Below, one piece after another: positions 17,964-27,438 of a stretch of 62,061 bases of DNA (position 1 is its first letter; every line of letters begins with the position of its first letter). Origin of the DNA: Actinomycetota bacterium (GTDB lineage: Bacteria; Actinomycetota; Actinomycetes; Actinomycetales; Dermatophilaceae); assembly GCA_020160805.1 (NCBI GenBank), contig JAIUPO010000023.1:1-62061 (forward strand), in the 5' to 3' direction. Under the pieces are notes generated by a model. It was not told the origin of the DNA. It searched no databases and saw only the letters and a program-made list of their open reading frames with translations. Both the position numbers and the translations under genes were made by a program.

Positions 17964-18902
17964 TCAGTGGTGGGCCAAGAATTTCTCGGCGTCCAGGGCG
18001 GCGGCGCAGCCGCTGCCGGCGGCGGTGATCGCCTGCCGATAACGCTTGTCGACCAGGTCGCCGCAGGCGAAGACGCCGTCGACATTGGTCAGGCTGGTGC
18101 GGCCCTGGGCCAGGACGTAGCCCTCGTCATCGAGGTCGACGACGCCCTGCACGAGCTCGTTGCGCGGGTCGTGACCGATCGCGATGAACAGGCCGGTGAC
18201 CGGCAGCTCGCGGGTTTCGCCGGTGACGGTGTCGCGCAGCGTGACGCCGGTGAGCTTGTCCTCGCCGTGGATGGCGGTGACCTCGCTATTCCAGGCGAAC
18301 TGGATCTTCGGGTCGGCAAAGGCGCGGTCGGCCATGATCTTGGAGGCGCGCAATTCGTCGCGGCGGTGGACGATCGTCACCGACTTCGCGAACTTGGTCA
18401 GGAAGGTCGCCTCCTCGACAGCCGAGTCGCCGCCACCGACGACGACGATGTCCTGGTCGCGGAAGAAGAAACCATCGCAGGTCGCGCACCAGCTCACGCC
18501 GTGCCCGGAGAGCCGCTTCTCGTCGGGCAGGCCGAGCTCGCGGTATGCCGATCCCATCGCGAGGATGACCGCCCGCGCCCGGTAGGTGTTGCCCTCGCCG
18601 TCGGTGACGCTCTTGATCTCACCGGTCAGGTCCACTGCCGCGACGTCGTCGGTGACGATCTCGGTGCCGAAGCGCGCCGCCTGGGCGCGCATGGTCAGCA
18701 TCAGATCCGGGCCCATGATGCCCTCTTCGAAGCCGGGGAAGTTTTCGACCTCGGTGGTGTTCATCAGCGCGCCGCCGGCGGTGACGGCACCCTCGAAGAG
18801 CAGCGGCTTGAGCGCGGCCCGCGCGGCATAAATGGCGGCGGTATAGCCCGCCGGACCAGAGCCGATGATGATGACGGAGCGCACGTCCGGCTGGCTCGAC
18901 AC
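17964..18902 (-). CDS. trxB: Thioredoxin reductase
   Basis: A 312-residue NADPH-dependent flavoenzyme. The FAD-binding motif [16 protein letters not shown] is near the N terminus. The redox pair is CATC ([10 protein letters not shown]) in the NADPH domain, followed by the second Rossmann motif [15 protein letters not shown]. The end carries [26 protein letters not shown] at 18902 is chosen because GAAGGGA lies upstream and homologues start here; the longer frame adds an unlikely Arg-rich leader. Confidence 0.95.
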   Translation of the reverse strand: MSSQPDVRSVIIIGSGPAGYTAAIYAARAALKPLLFEGAVTAGGALMNTTEVENFPGFEEGIMGPDLMLTMRAQAARFGTEIVTDDVAAVDLTGEIKSVTDGEGNTYRARAVILAMGSAYRELGLPDEKRLSGHGVSWCATCDGFFFRDQDIVVVGGGDSAVEEATFLTKFAKSVTIVHRRDELRASKIMADRAFADPKIQFAWNSEVTAIHGEDKLTGVTLRDTVTGETRELPVTGLFIAIGHDPRNELVQGVVDLDDEGYVLAQGRTSLTNVDGVFACGDLVDKRYRQAITAAGSGCAAALDAEKFLAHH

Positions 18903-19040
18903 GTCAGGAATCCCTTCGCGGGTGAGGCGGTGAATCGTCCGATCGCCGGCTCTTGCGCACGAAGGCGCCGCGCGGCGATACGGGCTACAACCGATCCTAG
19001 GTGCTCTTTGTTCCACCGTTTGACGGCGACCCGATGCCGG

Positions 19041-19898
19041 TCAGGGCAGGGTGACCGGTCCCGCGAGGATCTGCGGGTCGGCGGCGGAGCAGTTCTCGGT
19101 GACGACATACGCGCGGGCCTCGCCCTGGACCTCGGTGACGATCAGCACCGCCGCCCCCGCCTCGAAGGATCCGAAGTCGACTCGCAGCGGCGCGTCGGGT
19201 GCCGCGCCGAGCCCCTGGGCGCAGCCGCGGGCTGCCTCTTCGACGGCGAGGCCGCCGGCGGGGGTGGTGGCGTTCTGGGTGATGCGCGTGGCCATCAGCT
19301 CGGCCGCCTGGGGGGCGAGCTTGTCGACGGTGTATGCCGTCCCGCTGGCCGACACGGCGAAGCCGGACAGCGAGTCATAGCCTGAGGCGGCTCCGGTTCC
19401 CGACATCGTCACGCTGCCAGAGCTGGATGCGGAGGAGGTGCCACCACCGGCCGCGCTATCGGAATTGCGCTCAGTCGCGGATTCATTGGCCTGTCGGGGA
19501 CCGCTCAAGGTCGCGCCAGCCGAGGTGGACGAGGAGCCATTCATGCCGCCGATCAGGGCCTTCACGAGCGTTCCGCCGCCGACACCCACGACCGCGATGG
19601 CGGCCGCCGCGGCGAGCAGCGGAAGAGCCCGGGAGCGGCGGCGCAAAGGCACGACGGTCGCGCCATCGGCATACTCCTGATGCGCGGGGCCAGCGGGCAC
19701 GGCGGGCACCTCGGGAGCGGGCTCCTCATCCCAGATGCTGCCGGATTCGGCATACCGCGCCTCGCGCTCCAAGGCGGCGAGGATTCGGGCGGAGAGGTCC
19801 TCGGGCATCGGCCCGGGATCGGGGAGCGAGGACAGCAGCGCGCGCATGCCCGTGGGGTCGTCCTCAATGGGGACATTGCCCATGTCGGGGGTGGTCAC
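19041..19898 (-). CDS. Membrane-anchored anti-sigma factor candidate (SigM partner)
   Basis: A 285-residue protein encoded directly after sigM, overlapping nothing (start GTG 19898, stop of sigM at 19981). The position matches the mycobacterial RsmA gene. A short cytoplasmic part with helix SLPDPGPMPEDLSARILAALERE is followed by basic residues and one transmembrane helix (LPLLAAAAAIAVVGVGGG, about residues 100-118). A Ser/Gly/Ala-rich extracytoplasmic linker and a C-terminal domain with two Cys (RGCAQ and TENCS) complete it. No zinc HxxxCxxC motif is visible. GAGGGAG supports GTG 19898 rather than ATG 19883. Anti-sigma function is inferred from context. Confidence 0.7.
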   Translation of the reverse strand: MTTPDMGNVPIEDDPTGMRALLSSLPDPGPMPEDLSARILAALEREARYAESGSIWDEEPAPEVPAVPAGPAHQEYADGATVVPLRRRSRALPLLAAAAAIAVVGVGGGTLVKALIGGMNGSSSTSAGATLSGPRQANESATERNSDSAAGGGTSSASSSGSVTMSGTGAASGYDSLSGFAVSASGTAYTVDKLAPQAAELMATRITQNATTPAGGLAVEEAARGCAQGLGAAPDAPLRVDFGSFEAGAAVLIVTEVQGEARAYVVTENCSAADPQILAGPVTLP

Positions 19899-19980
19899 CG
19901 CCGGCTCCCTCGGTCGATTGGCATCGCGCGGCGCCGGCCCTGCGGACCGGGATACGCGAGTGTGGTTCTCGGCTGGGACG

Positions 19981-20601
19981 TCATGACGCGCTATCCGGTT
20001 CCACGGCGGCTTCTTGGGTGGCCGGCGGGTCCTTCTCGGCGAGGATCTGCGCCAGTGCCGCTCGGCCGCGGAAGCAGCGGGACTTGACCGTGCCCTCGGC
20101 GACTTCGAGGATCTGGGCGGCCTCGGCGACGGGCACGGCATACATGTCGACCAAGACAAGGGCGGCCCGCTGCTGCTCGGGCAACTGGGCCAGCGCCTCC
20201 TGGACGGTCAGGCGGATATCGACATCGCGCGGGGCGTCCGCGCCATCGGTCAGGTCGAACTCGGGCAGCTCGCTCGTCGGCTTGATGCGGCGCAGCCGGT
20301 CCAGGCAGGCGTTGACGGTGATCCGATGCAGCCAGGTTGTCACGGCCGCCTCGCCGCGATAGCTGTCGCTGCGCCGGAAGGCCGACAAAAAGGCGTCCTG
20401 GACGGCGTCGGCGGCCAGATCGGGGTTGCCGCAGGTGCGCAGCGCGACCCCCCACATCCGGTCCTTGTGCCGCCGGAAAAGCTCGCCGAAGGCGTCCGGA
20501 TCACCATGCGTATGCCGATGCATCAGCTCCTTGTCGGAGCAGTCGGGCAGGTCCGCCGCACCCCAGTTGGCTGGGTCGTCGAGCGTGCCGGTTTCGGTCA
20601 T
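19981..20601 (-). CDS. sigM: ECF RNA polymerase sigma factor SigM
   Basis: A 206-residue ECF sigma factor with region 2 (DAFGELFRRHKDRMW, then AADAVQDAFLSAFRR, for -10 binding) and region 4 (LAQLPEQQRAALVLVDMY, then VAEAAQILEVAEGTVKSRCF, a helix-turn-helix for the -35). ATG at 20601 overlaps the upstream pseudokinase stop (20598) by ATGA. The murJ-pseudokinase-sigM-anti-sigma-trxB-trxA order matches the Mycobacterium Rv3910-Rv3914 locus, where SigM governs cell-surface genes. Confidence 0.88.
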   Translation of the reverse strand: MTETGTLDDPANWGAADLPDCSDKELMHRHTHGDPDAFGELFRRHKDRMWGVALRTCGNPDLAADAVQDAFLSAFRRSDSYRGEAAVTTWLHRITVNACLDRLRRIKPTSELPEFDLTDGADAPRDVDIRLTVQEALAQLPEQQRAALVLVDMYAVPVAEAAQILEVAEGTVKSRCFRGRAALAQILAEKDPPATQEAAVEPDSAS

Positions 20602-22886
20602 CCGAGCACGGCGATTTCGGACAGCATCGCCCGCCAACGCCCGTCGGCGACCTGCGGCGCGTCAGTGAACCAGACGATGACATAGCGGCCGGTGGCGGAA
20701 TCGGTGACCGGCACCGATACCTCGCCCTGCTGGTTGGTGACGGTGCCGATGAGGTTGGCGCCAGTGCGGTCCGGTTCGGAGCCGAGGTAGAGCTCCAGGC
20801 TGGACGGATTCGGCAGGGTCAGGGTGATCGAGCTGGGCGTGACGTCTTGGCCGAGGTCGACGACGAGCCCGACGCCGGACTTTAGGCCCCCGAACTTGGG
20901 GCCTTGATAGCCCTCGGACTGCCAGAAGGTGCTCGGGTCTTCGTCGAAGACGCGGGCCGCCTGGTCGTTGTTCTCGGCGCCATCACCCTCGGGGTCGTAG
21001 CCGGTTGCGCCGACGATCGGAACGGCCTCCGCGGTGCCGGCGGGCGGCTCGGTGGTGGTCTGGCTGGAGGTGCTCGACGCGCTGGTCGGGTGGATGGTGT
21101 CGGGCCCGAGGATCGCCTCGAGATTCGACTTCGGCGGCCGGAAGGCGACGGCGCCGGCGACGATGCCGATGACGGCCAGCGCGGCGGCGAAGGTGGCCAG
21201 CACGAAGCGGCTCTGCGCGCGGCTCGGTTGGGCGCCCGCTTCGGCGGGCAGCAGGGGCGCTGGCGCTTCGAGTTCTGGCTGTTGCGGGGCCTGGTCGATG
21301 GAGACTTCCGAGGCGGCTTCCTCGCGGCGGATGGCGGCCTTGAGTTCGCGATGATCGGAGGTCGCCCCCTCCGACCGGCCGATGGCGTTGCGGGTGCGCT
21401 CGCTCAGGCCGCCGAGACCGCTGCGCGTGCGCGCGGCGAGCTTCTTGCCGAAGGCGCCCGCACTGTCCAGCGCGCCCGAGATGGCGGCGCTCGCCGCCGC
21501 GCCAGCCCCCGCCGCTCCGGCTGCGGTCGTGGTGGAGCCTGCCGCTGCCGACCCGGCTGCTGCTGTCCCAGCCGCTGCCGCACCGGCGGCTGCTGTCCCA
21601 ACCGCTGCGGTACCGGCCGCGGCCGCCTTCTTTCCGGGTATGCCGTCACTCCGCGGCGTCGTCGTGCCGGGTTTGGTTGTGTCTGAGTTAGAGGTGCCTG
21701 GATCAGGCGTGACTGGCGAGGTCACGGGGCCAGCAATGGCGGCCTTGTCGTCGCTCCCGCGGCCTCGGCCGAGCCACGACATCGGCCCGCGAGGTCCCGT
21801 CTCGATGGGAGCAGTCACATCGTTCGCGGCGGAAGTGTCGCTTCCAGGAGCGGCGCCAGCATTCGCGGAGTCAGCCTCGCGCGCCGCCTGACGACCCGTG
21901 GCAGCCGCGGCGCCAGTCGCCGCCTCGGCGCCCGGGTCGGTCGAGGTGTCCTCGCCCGACCCCGCGGCACGCGCGGCACCGACGGCCGCACCGCCAATAC
22001 CTGCACCGCCAACGGCAGCGGCACCCGCGAGCCCCGGGGTGCTCGCGTGGCTGCCGAGTAGCGGAATCTCCAGCGAGTCGTCCTCGCGGCCGGTGCCCGG
22101 GATCGCCAGCACATCCCGTTCGGCGACCGAGAGGCTGGGCCAGGGGGCGATTTGCGCGGCATAGTCACCCGGCGAGACCGGCCCGAGGTTTTGGTTCAGC
22201 GTCAGGTGCGCGATGGTGTCGAGATCGGCGGGTATGCCGACGGCGATCTCGGACGGTCGCGGAACGCCGCCGACAACCTTCGGCGCGGGCGGCAGGCCGA
22301 CATCGCCGCCGAGCGGCCAGCGGCCGGTGAGGCCGGCATACGCGAGCGCGACCAGGCCCTTGGCGTCGCGCCGCAGCGCCCGCTTGCCACCGACATGATC
22401 CTGGCCGGCGAGGGCGGCCTGGGTGGCGAGACCGGTCAGCTTGACCGAGCCATCCGGCATACGCAGGACGTTGTCCGGAGTCAGGCCGAGGTGGTGCAGG
22501 CCGCGACGCGAGGCAGCGTCGAGAGCCAGCGCGACCTCGCCGGTCAGGCGGCGCACTTCTTCGGCAGCCATGCCGATGCCGCCGGCGAGGGAGGTCAGGG
22601 ATTGGGCGCCGTCGAGGCTCTCCTCGACGAAAAAGCCGTGATCGAACTCGCTGCCAACATCCAGGACCCGCACCAGGCGCGGATTGTCGACACCGGCGGA
22701 GCGGCTGGCGGCATCGAGAACGGCCGCGGTGGTCGGCGCCGAGAGCGGCATGACGACGAGCGTGACGAGCTGATCGGTCTCGTTGTCCTGAGCGCTCCAC
22801 ACCTCCGCCTCGCCCTGCGTCGAGAGCGCGCGGACCGTGACATAGCGCTGATCGCCAATCACGGTTCCGGGGTGCAAGCCCGTCAC
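20598..22886 (-). CDS. Pseudokinase membrane protein with C-terminal carbohydrate-binding-like domain (MviN C-terminal counterpart)
   Basis: A 762-residue protein. The N-terminal 260 residues have a protein-kinase fold but lack catalytic residues: the HRD segment reads LHHLGLTPDNVL and DFG is replaced by KLTGLA. This matches the pseudokinase of mycobacterial Rv3910, which binds FhaA when phosphorylated. A long, very Ala/Gly/Thr-rich repetitive linker (about 320-560, with AAGTAAAG-type repeats) follows. Next come one membrane helix (FVLATFAAALAVIGIVAGAVAF) and a discoidin-like outer domain (ARVFDEDPSTFWQSEGYQGP). GTG at 22886 is set by AAAGGAG. In mycobacteria this part is fused to MurJ; here it is separate, 97 bases downstream of murJ. 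Confidence 0.85.
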   Translation of the reverse strand: MTGLHPGTVIGDQRYVTVRALSTQGEAEVWSAQDNETDQLVTLVVMPLSAPTTAAVLDAASRSAGVDNPRLVRVLDVGSEFDHGFFVEESLDGAQSLTSLAGGIGMAAEEVRRLTGEVALALDAASRRGLHHLGLTPDNVLRMPDGSVKLTGLATQAALAGQDHVGGKRALRRDAKGLVALAYAGLTGRWPLGGDVGLPPAPKVVGGVPRPSEIAVGIPADLDTIAHLTLNQNLGPVSPGDYAAQIAPWPSLSVAERDVLAIPGTGREDDSLEIPLLGSHASTPGLAGAAAVGGAGIGGAAVGAARAAGSGEDTSTDPGAEAATGAAAATGRQAAREADSANAGAAPGSDTSAANDVTAPIETGPRGPMSWLGRGRGSDDKAAIAGPVTSPVTPDPGTSNSDTTKPGTTTPRSDGIPGKKAAAAGTAAVGTAAAGAAAAGTAAAGSAAAGSTTTAAGAAGAGAAASAAISGALDSAGAFGKKLAARTRSGLGGLSERTRNAIGRSEGATSDHRELKAAIRREEAASEVSIDQAPQQPELEAPAPLLPAEAGAQPSRAQSRFVLATFAAALAVIGIVAGAVAFRPPKSNLEAILGPDTIHPTSASSTSSQTTTEPPAGTAEAVPIVGATGYDPEGDGAENNDQAARVFDEDPSTFWQSEGYQGPKFGGLKSGVGLVVDLGQDVTPSSITLTLPNPSSLELYLGSEPDRTGANLIGTVTNQQGEVSVPVTDSATGRYVIVWFTDAPQVADGRWRAMLSEIAVLG

Positions 22887-22983
22887 AACGGCTCCTTTAC
22901 GAGGCGGCGGCCGACCCGGGCGGACCCCGGCGTCGAGCGGCCCCATCTTAGTTCGGGTATGTCCGAGCGGCCGGGAGGCGGGC

Positions 22984-24600
22984 TCAGCGGCGCAGGCGGC
23001 GGGTGATCGGGCCGAGCAGCTGGCCGATCTCGGGGACGCCGAGGCGGTGAGCGATCGACCAGGTCACCGCGACATACAACGGACCCAGGAGCGCGGCGAC
23101 GCCGACCGCACCGAGCCAGCCGGCATCGAGCCCACCGGGCAGCAGCTGATGCACCCCCCAGACGACCGCGAGCGCGACCCCCGAGGCGAGCAGCAGGCGG
23201 ACATGCTGACGGATGGTCTTGGATAGGCCGAGGGAACCGAGGCGGCGGCGCAGCACGACGAAACCCAAAGCCGCACCCACCGCATTGCTCACGGTCTGCC
23301 CCACGCCGACCCAGATGCCGGTCGCGGTGACGGGGGCGGCATACGCGATGAGGTTGAAGATCGTGGAGATGATCGTGACGACCACCTGGAAGCGGAAGGG
23401 CGTGCGGGCATCCTCATAGGCGTAATACACGCGGTTGACGAGATAGAGCCAGCCGAAGGGCAGCAGGCCGATGAGCATCGCCGCGAGCACGCCGGCGATG
23501 GCGCGCGTCTCGGCGGGATTCGTCAGGAGCAGGGCGCGGACGGCATATGGCGCGAAGAAGAGCCCGGCGACCGCGATCGGGACGGTCAGCGGGGCGGGGG
23601 CGCGCAGGCCATGGTTGAGATCGGCGATCACGGTGCGGCGGTCGTCGCGGCGCGCGGCATTCGCCAGCCGCACGAAGAGGGCGGTGGTCAGCGAGACCGT
23701 GATGAGCGAGTGCGGGAGCATGAAGAGCAAGAAGGCGTTGTCGTATGACGCCTTGCCCGCCGCCGTGAGGTGCTCCCGGTGCGCGATCTCGCTGGCCCGG
23801 GTGAGCACCTGGCTGGTGACGACGAAGCCGAGCTGACTGACGAGGACAGCGGCGAAGGACCACAGCGCGACGGTCGAGGCCGAGCGCAGGCCCACGCCGC
23901 GGAAGCCGAAACGCGGGCGATAACGGAAGCCGCTGCGGTGCAAGGGAATCACCAGGAAGAGGCCCTGCACGACGATCGAAAGCGTCATCGTGCCGGCGAG
24001 CAGCCAGATCATCCCGGGATCCCACTGATCCGGGCCGACCTTGCGCGGCAGGCCGAGCACCCAGAAGGCGGCCAGGCCGGCGATCGAGACGATATTGGCC
24101 AGCACCGGCGCCCACATATAGGCGGTGAAGCGGTTGCGCGCGGTCAGGACGTTGCCCAGCAGGGTGTAGACGCCATAGAAGAAGATCTGCGGCAGACACA
24201 GATAGGCGAAGGTGACGGCGAGTTCGACCGTCGTCAGGCTGCCGCCGTCGAGGAAGGCGCGCACCAACCAGGGGGCGGCGGCGAGCGCCACGGCGGTGGT
24301 GGCAGCCATGAGGAGCAGGGCCAGGGTGAGGAGGCGATTGACATAGTCCTCGCCGCCATCGTCGTGGGTGCTGGCCTTGACGATCTGCGGGACGAGGACA
24401 GCGCCGATCATCCCGCCGGCCACGAGCAAGTTGATCTGGTTGGGCAAGGTGTTGGCGACGGAGAAGGCATCGGCGGCCAGGCCCGTGCCGCCGATGACGC
24501 CGACGAGCATCGTCGCGCGGACCAGGCCGAGGATGCGAGAGACCAAGGTGCCCGAGGCCATCAGGGCGCTCGCGCGCCCCAAACTGGGGGTTTCGCTCAC
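22984..24600 (-). CDS. murJ: Lipid II flippase MurJ
   Basis: A 538-residue polytopic membrane protein of the MurJ/MviN family, with about 14 helices. It moves lipid II across the membrane for peptidoglycan synthesis. Family features include LVSRILGLVRATMLVGVIG at the N terminus and the loop AFSVANTLPNQINLLVAGGMIGAV. GTG at 24600 overlaps the stop of the upstream DUF6049 gene (GTGA). The family's C-terminal pseudokinase is on the next gene. Confidence 0.93.
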   Translation of the reverse strand: MSETPSLGRASALMASGTLVSRILGLVRATMLVGVIGGTGLAADAFSVANTLPNQINLLVAGGMIGAVLVPQIVKASTHDDGGEDYVNRLLTLALLLMAATTAVALAAAPWLVRAFLDGGSLTTVELAVTFAYLCLPQIFFYGVYTLLGNVLTARNRFTAYMWAPVLANIVSIAGLAAFWVLGLPRKVGPDQWDPGMIWLLAGTMTLSIVVQGLFLVIPLHRSGFRYRPRFGFRGVGLRSASTVALWSFAAVLVSQLGFVVTSQVLTRASEIAHREHLTAAGKASYDNAFLLFMLPHSLITVSLTTALFVRLANAARRDDRRTVIADLNHGLRAPAPLTVPIAVAGLFFAPYAVRALLLTNPAETRAIAGVLAAMLIGLLPFGWLYLVNRVYYAYEDARTPFRFQVVVTIISTIFNLIAYAAPVTATGIWVGVGQTVSNAVGAALGFVVLRRRLGSLGLSKTIRQHVRLLLASGVALAVVWGVHQLLPGGLDAGWLGAVGVAALLGPLYVAVTWSIAHRLGVPEIGQLLGPITRRLRR

Positions 24601-26741
24601 GCGCTGATCGATCCTTCGGTGCTGGTCCGGCGGCGTCGGCGGGTGCGCCAGCGGCCGGCCAGGAGCAGGAGTATGGCGACCGCGCCGATCACCCAATAGA
24701 ACCAGGAGCCGGTGGGGTAGGCCCGCACCTGCACCGTGTCGTCATTGCCGAAGTGCTGCCCGGTCGGGGTGTAGAGGCTGACCCGGATCGGCACGGTCGC
24801 GGCGGCCAGCGCTGTCGCCGGCACTCGGACTGTGGTGCGCGAGTGCGGCCCGATCGTCACCGGGGCGGGGCTGCCGGTGAGCCGGAAACTCGGGACGAGT
24901 GAGTCGAGACGGACGGTGACATTTTCGACGGCCACGTCGAGGTCGTTTTTCACGGTCACCTGCAATTGGCCGGAGTCGGCGAAGAAGTTGATCCGTCCCG
25001 GCACGACGGAGACGCCGTCACGCGCCTGATTGCCGGCCGCCTTGATCGCCTCGATCGCCGGTCGCAGCGCCGCCCGGTCGGCCCGCCACCGGCTGCTGAG
25101 CATTTGCTCGTGGACCTGCGACCAGTAGGCCCAGTTGTCGGTGCCGTCGGTGCGGACCTCCGCCAGCCCGGCGAGCGCGTCCATGCCCCGCTGGATCACC
25201 TCCACCCGGGCGGGGGTCAGGCCATCGCGAGCCAGGCTCGGGTCGCGCGGGACGTCCGCGGGCGCGCTCGCCTCCGGCGCCTGCTCGGGTATGCCGCTGC
25301 CCGTCCCGGCAGCGTCGATCAGCTCATCGAGGGTGCCGGGTTGGATCCAGGGGGCGGTGAGCAGTGCGGTGAGGGTCGGGCGCAGGCTGGCGCTGGAGGC
25401 ATCCAGCGTGCGCGGGGCTGCCAGCAGGATGCGGCGCGGCGTGCCGGGGAACTCGCCGAGCAGGCCGAGTGTGTCGGCAAGCATCCGCTGCGCAGTCAGG
25501 GCGCCTGTGCCGTCGCCTGAGGCCCCGCCCGGCGAGCCGGCGCGCGAGCCGTCGGCGGGGAGGGTGAGGAGCAGATTGCCCAGCCGGTCGTCATACGTCA
25601 GGACGGCGGAGCCGTTCGGCCCAGGATGCGGGGCCTGGTCGGTGTTCTTGTCCGGCAGGGCGGACTCGGGGCCGAGGACGGCGCGGATTCCGGGCTGGCC
25701 GGCCGCCGTGAGCAGGGCGCGCACCCGATCGGTGCCGACGCGGTTGTCGGCCGGCCAGAGGATGTCGGTGCGTGCGCCGGGAAGGCCCTTGGCGATGGTG
25801 CGCGTGGCCGCGAGGGCGGGGGCGATGAGGCCCGATTGTCCGGGCAGGTTCAGCAGACCGGCGAGGTCGGCATCGGCATAGGGCAGCAGCAGCGGGCTGT
25901 GACCAGCGAGCCGGGCGCGCAGGGCGGTGTCCGCAGTGCGGCGCAGCCGAGCTTCCTCACGCTGAGCCGACGTGATCCGGTCCCATGCGGCGCCGGCCTC
26001 GGCCTCGGTGGGCCGGACATCGGGGATGGCCGACGGCGGATTGAGCAGGGTCGGGTCGATCGCCCAGGTGACAGGAAGATCCTCGGTCGCGTCCAGGAGG
26101 CGCTGGAAGCGCGAGGTGTCGGCGAGTTGGGTGCGCCAGGCGGCGAGGCGGGGGGCGGCATACGTCCCGAGCAGGGCCGGATCCGGGTCGAGGGTGAGCG
26201 GGACCAGGACGGCGAGGCGCAGGGGCTCATATTCCATCCGGCGCTGCATCGGCACGAAGGTGCGCAACTGCGTCCCCGCGACCGAAATCGCCATGGGGAG
26301 GGCGCCAAAGGCCGCACCCTCCGGGCCGGGCGCGGGAACGGTGAGTATGAAGTTCGCTCGCCCTCCCGGTCGCAGGTCGCCGGTGGTCGAGAAGTGGTCG
26401 ATGAGGCTGGTCTCGATGGCGCTGGGGCGGCCGGTGGCCCAGGCGGCGATGGCGTCACGGCCGGCGAGGGGAGTGAAGGAGCCGGTCAGGCGCACATCGG
26501 GGGCCGGCACGGTTTCGGCCCCGGTGTTGATGACCTGGCCGGTCAGCGTGACCTCGGAATCGGCGGTGGCGATGGCCGGCGTGACGGTCGAGAGGAGGAG
26601 TTTCAGGCTGGTGGCCGGGGTGGCGCGGGGCGCCGTGCTGGGGGTCGCCTCGGCGGGTCGGACAGCGCCGGGCAGGGCGAACACCAGGGTCGTGGCGAGG
26701 GCCACGAGCGCGGCGATCAGGGCCGGCCGGGTCCGGCTCAT
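24597..26741 (-). CDS. DUF6049 family exported membrane-anchored protein (Rv3909-like)
   Basis: A 714-residue protein with an N-terminal signal segment (PALIAALVALATTLVFALPG), a long extracytoplasmic region and a C-terminal membrane helix (WFYWVIGAVAILLLLAG) followed by an Arg-rich stop-transfer tail. The arrangement and position, between murJ and a nudix gene, match Rv3909 of Mycobacterium. Function is unknown; a role in envelope assembly with MurJ is inferred from conserved synteny. ATG at 26741 overlaps the nudix stop by ATGA and is preferred to ATG 26765. Confidence 0.8.
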   Translation of the reverse strand: MSRTRPALIAALVALATTLVFALPGAVRPAEATPSTAPRATPATSLKLLLSTVTPAIATADSEVTLTGQVINTGAETVPAPDVRLTGSFTPLAGRDAIAAWATGRPSAIETSLIDHFSTTGDLRPGGRANFILTVPAPGPEGAAFGALPMAISVAGTQLRTFVPMQRRMEYEPLRLAVLVPLTLDPDPALLGTYAAPRLAAWRTQLADTSRFQRLLDATEDLPVTWAIDPTLLNPPSAIPDVRPTEAEAGAAWDRITSAQREEARLRRTADTALRARLAGHSPLLLPYADADLAGLLNLPGQSGLIAPALAATRTIAKGLPGARTDILWPADNRVGTDRVRALLTAAGQPGIRAVLGPESALPDKNTDQAPHPGPNGSAVLTYDDRLGNLLLTLPADGSRAGSPGGASGDGTGALTAQRMLADTLGLLGEFPGTPRRILLAAPRTLDASSASLRPTLTALLTAPWIQPGTLDELIDAAGTGSGIPEQAPEASAPADVPRDPSLARDGLTPARVEVIQRGMDALAGLAEVRTDGTDNWAYWSQVHEQMLSSRWRADRAALRPAIEAIKAAGNQARDGVSVVPGRINFFADSGQLQVTVKNDLDVAVENVTVRLDSLVPSFRLTGSPAPVTIGPHSRTTVRVPATALAAATVPIRVSLYTPTGQHFGNDDTVQVRAYPTGSWFYWVIGAVAILLLLAGRWRTRRRRRTSTEGSISA

Positions 26742-27217
26742 TCGCCGCCGGCGAGGCGCTGCCATGCCTCCCGGGCGATGCGCCGTTCATTGGGGAAGGT
26801 CAGATGGCGGTGCGCGTCCTGCAGCGGCAGCCAGGCGACGTCGACGGCCTCCTGGTCGGGGTCCTTCTCGATCGTCAGGTAGCCGCCGATGGCCTCGAGG
26901 AGGTAGTGGTGCACGAACTTGTGCACGCGACGGTCGCCGGTGGCGAACCAGTAGTCGATGGTGCCGAGCTTGATCAGGACGCGGGCCTCGATGCCGGTCT
27001 CCTCTTCAACCTCGCGCGCCGCCGTCTCGCAGAGGGTTTCTTGGCCCTCTATATGGCCCTTGGGCAGGCACCATTCGAGGCGCCCAGCGCGGTTGCGGCG
27101 GGCGATCACGGCGATCCGCGCGATGCCGCCCTGCACGTCCACGACCACCCCGCCGGCCGAGCGCTCCTCGACGGCGGGCAGCCGCCTCGGGGCTCGTCCG
27201 TGAGCAGGGTGACTCAT
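26738..27217 (-). CDS. Nudix hydrolase (MutT4-like)
   Basis: A 159-residue nudix enzyme. The box GHIEGQETLCETAAREVEEE, followed by TGI, fits GX5EX7REUXEEXGU and binds the metal ion that helps cleave nucleoside diphosphate derivatives. KGHIEGQ follows RLEWCLP as in the family. The position next to pcnA and divergent from it matches Rv3908 (mutT4). The substrate is unknown. It heads the minus-strand run nudix-DUF6049-murJ-pseudokinase-sigM-anti-sigma. Confidence 0.88.
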   Translation of the reverse strand: MSHPAHGRAPRRLPAVEERSAGGVVVDVQGGIARIAVIARRNRAGRLEWCLPKGHIEGQETLCETAAREVEEETGIEARVLIKLGTIDYWFATGDRRVHKFVHHYLLEAIGGYLTIEKDPDQEAVDVAWLPLQDAHRHLTFPNERRIAREAWQRLAGGE

Positions 27218-27310
27218 GAGGTCACTCTAAAGGGGTGGCCTTGGAGGGCGGCGAATGCCGCTGCGGGCGGGCCGCTTTGGGGTGCGGGCGGAGTCCGTGG
27301 CTGTCACTCA

Positions 27311-27393
27311 TTTTTCTCCGGATGCCGAAAGTCTGCGCTTTACCCCTGCTTTCTAGCGCCTCGAAGCGCAGACAACCGGCATCCGGAGAAAAA
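27311..27393. repeat. Long inverted repeat between the nudix gene and pcnA
   Basis: Two 30-base arms (27311-27340 and 27364-27393) match at 27 of 30 positions, the three mismatches being together in the middle. The arms begin TTTTTCTCCGGATGCCG and end GTCTGCGCTT, and the loop is 23 bases. It lies in a divergent intergenic region, so a simple terminator role is not expected; the run of T at one end and A at the other would allow termination in both directions. It could be a small non-autonomous element or a structured RNA. Confidence 0.85.
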
Positions 27394-27438
27394 CGTGCAG
27401 CGGCCCCGGCCGTCCGCCGAATCGGACGCGGGGCGGGG

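Noticed and set aside
27235-27438. N-terminal extension of PcnA from 27235
   Set aside because: The extension would translate the long inverted repeat and homologues start about 60-80 residues later.
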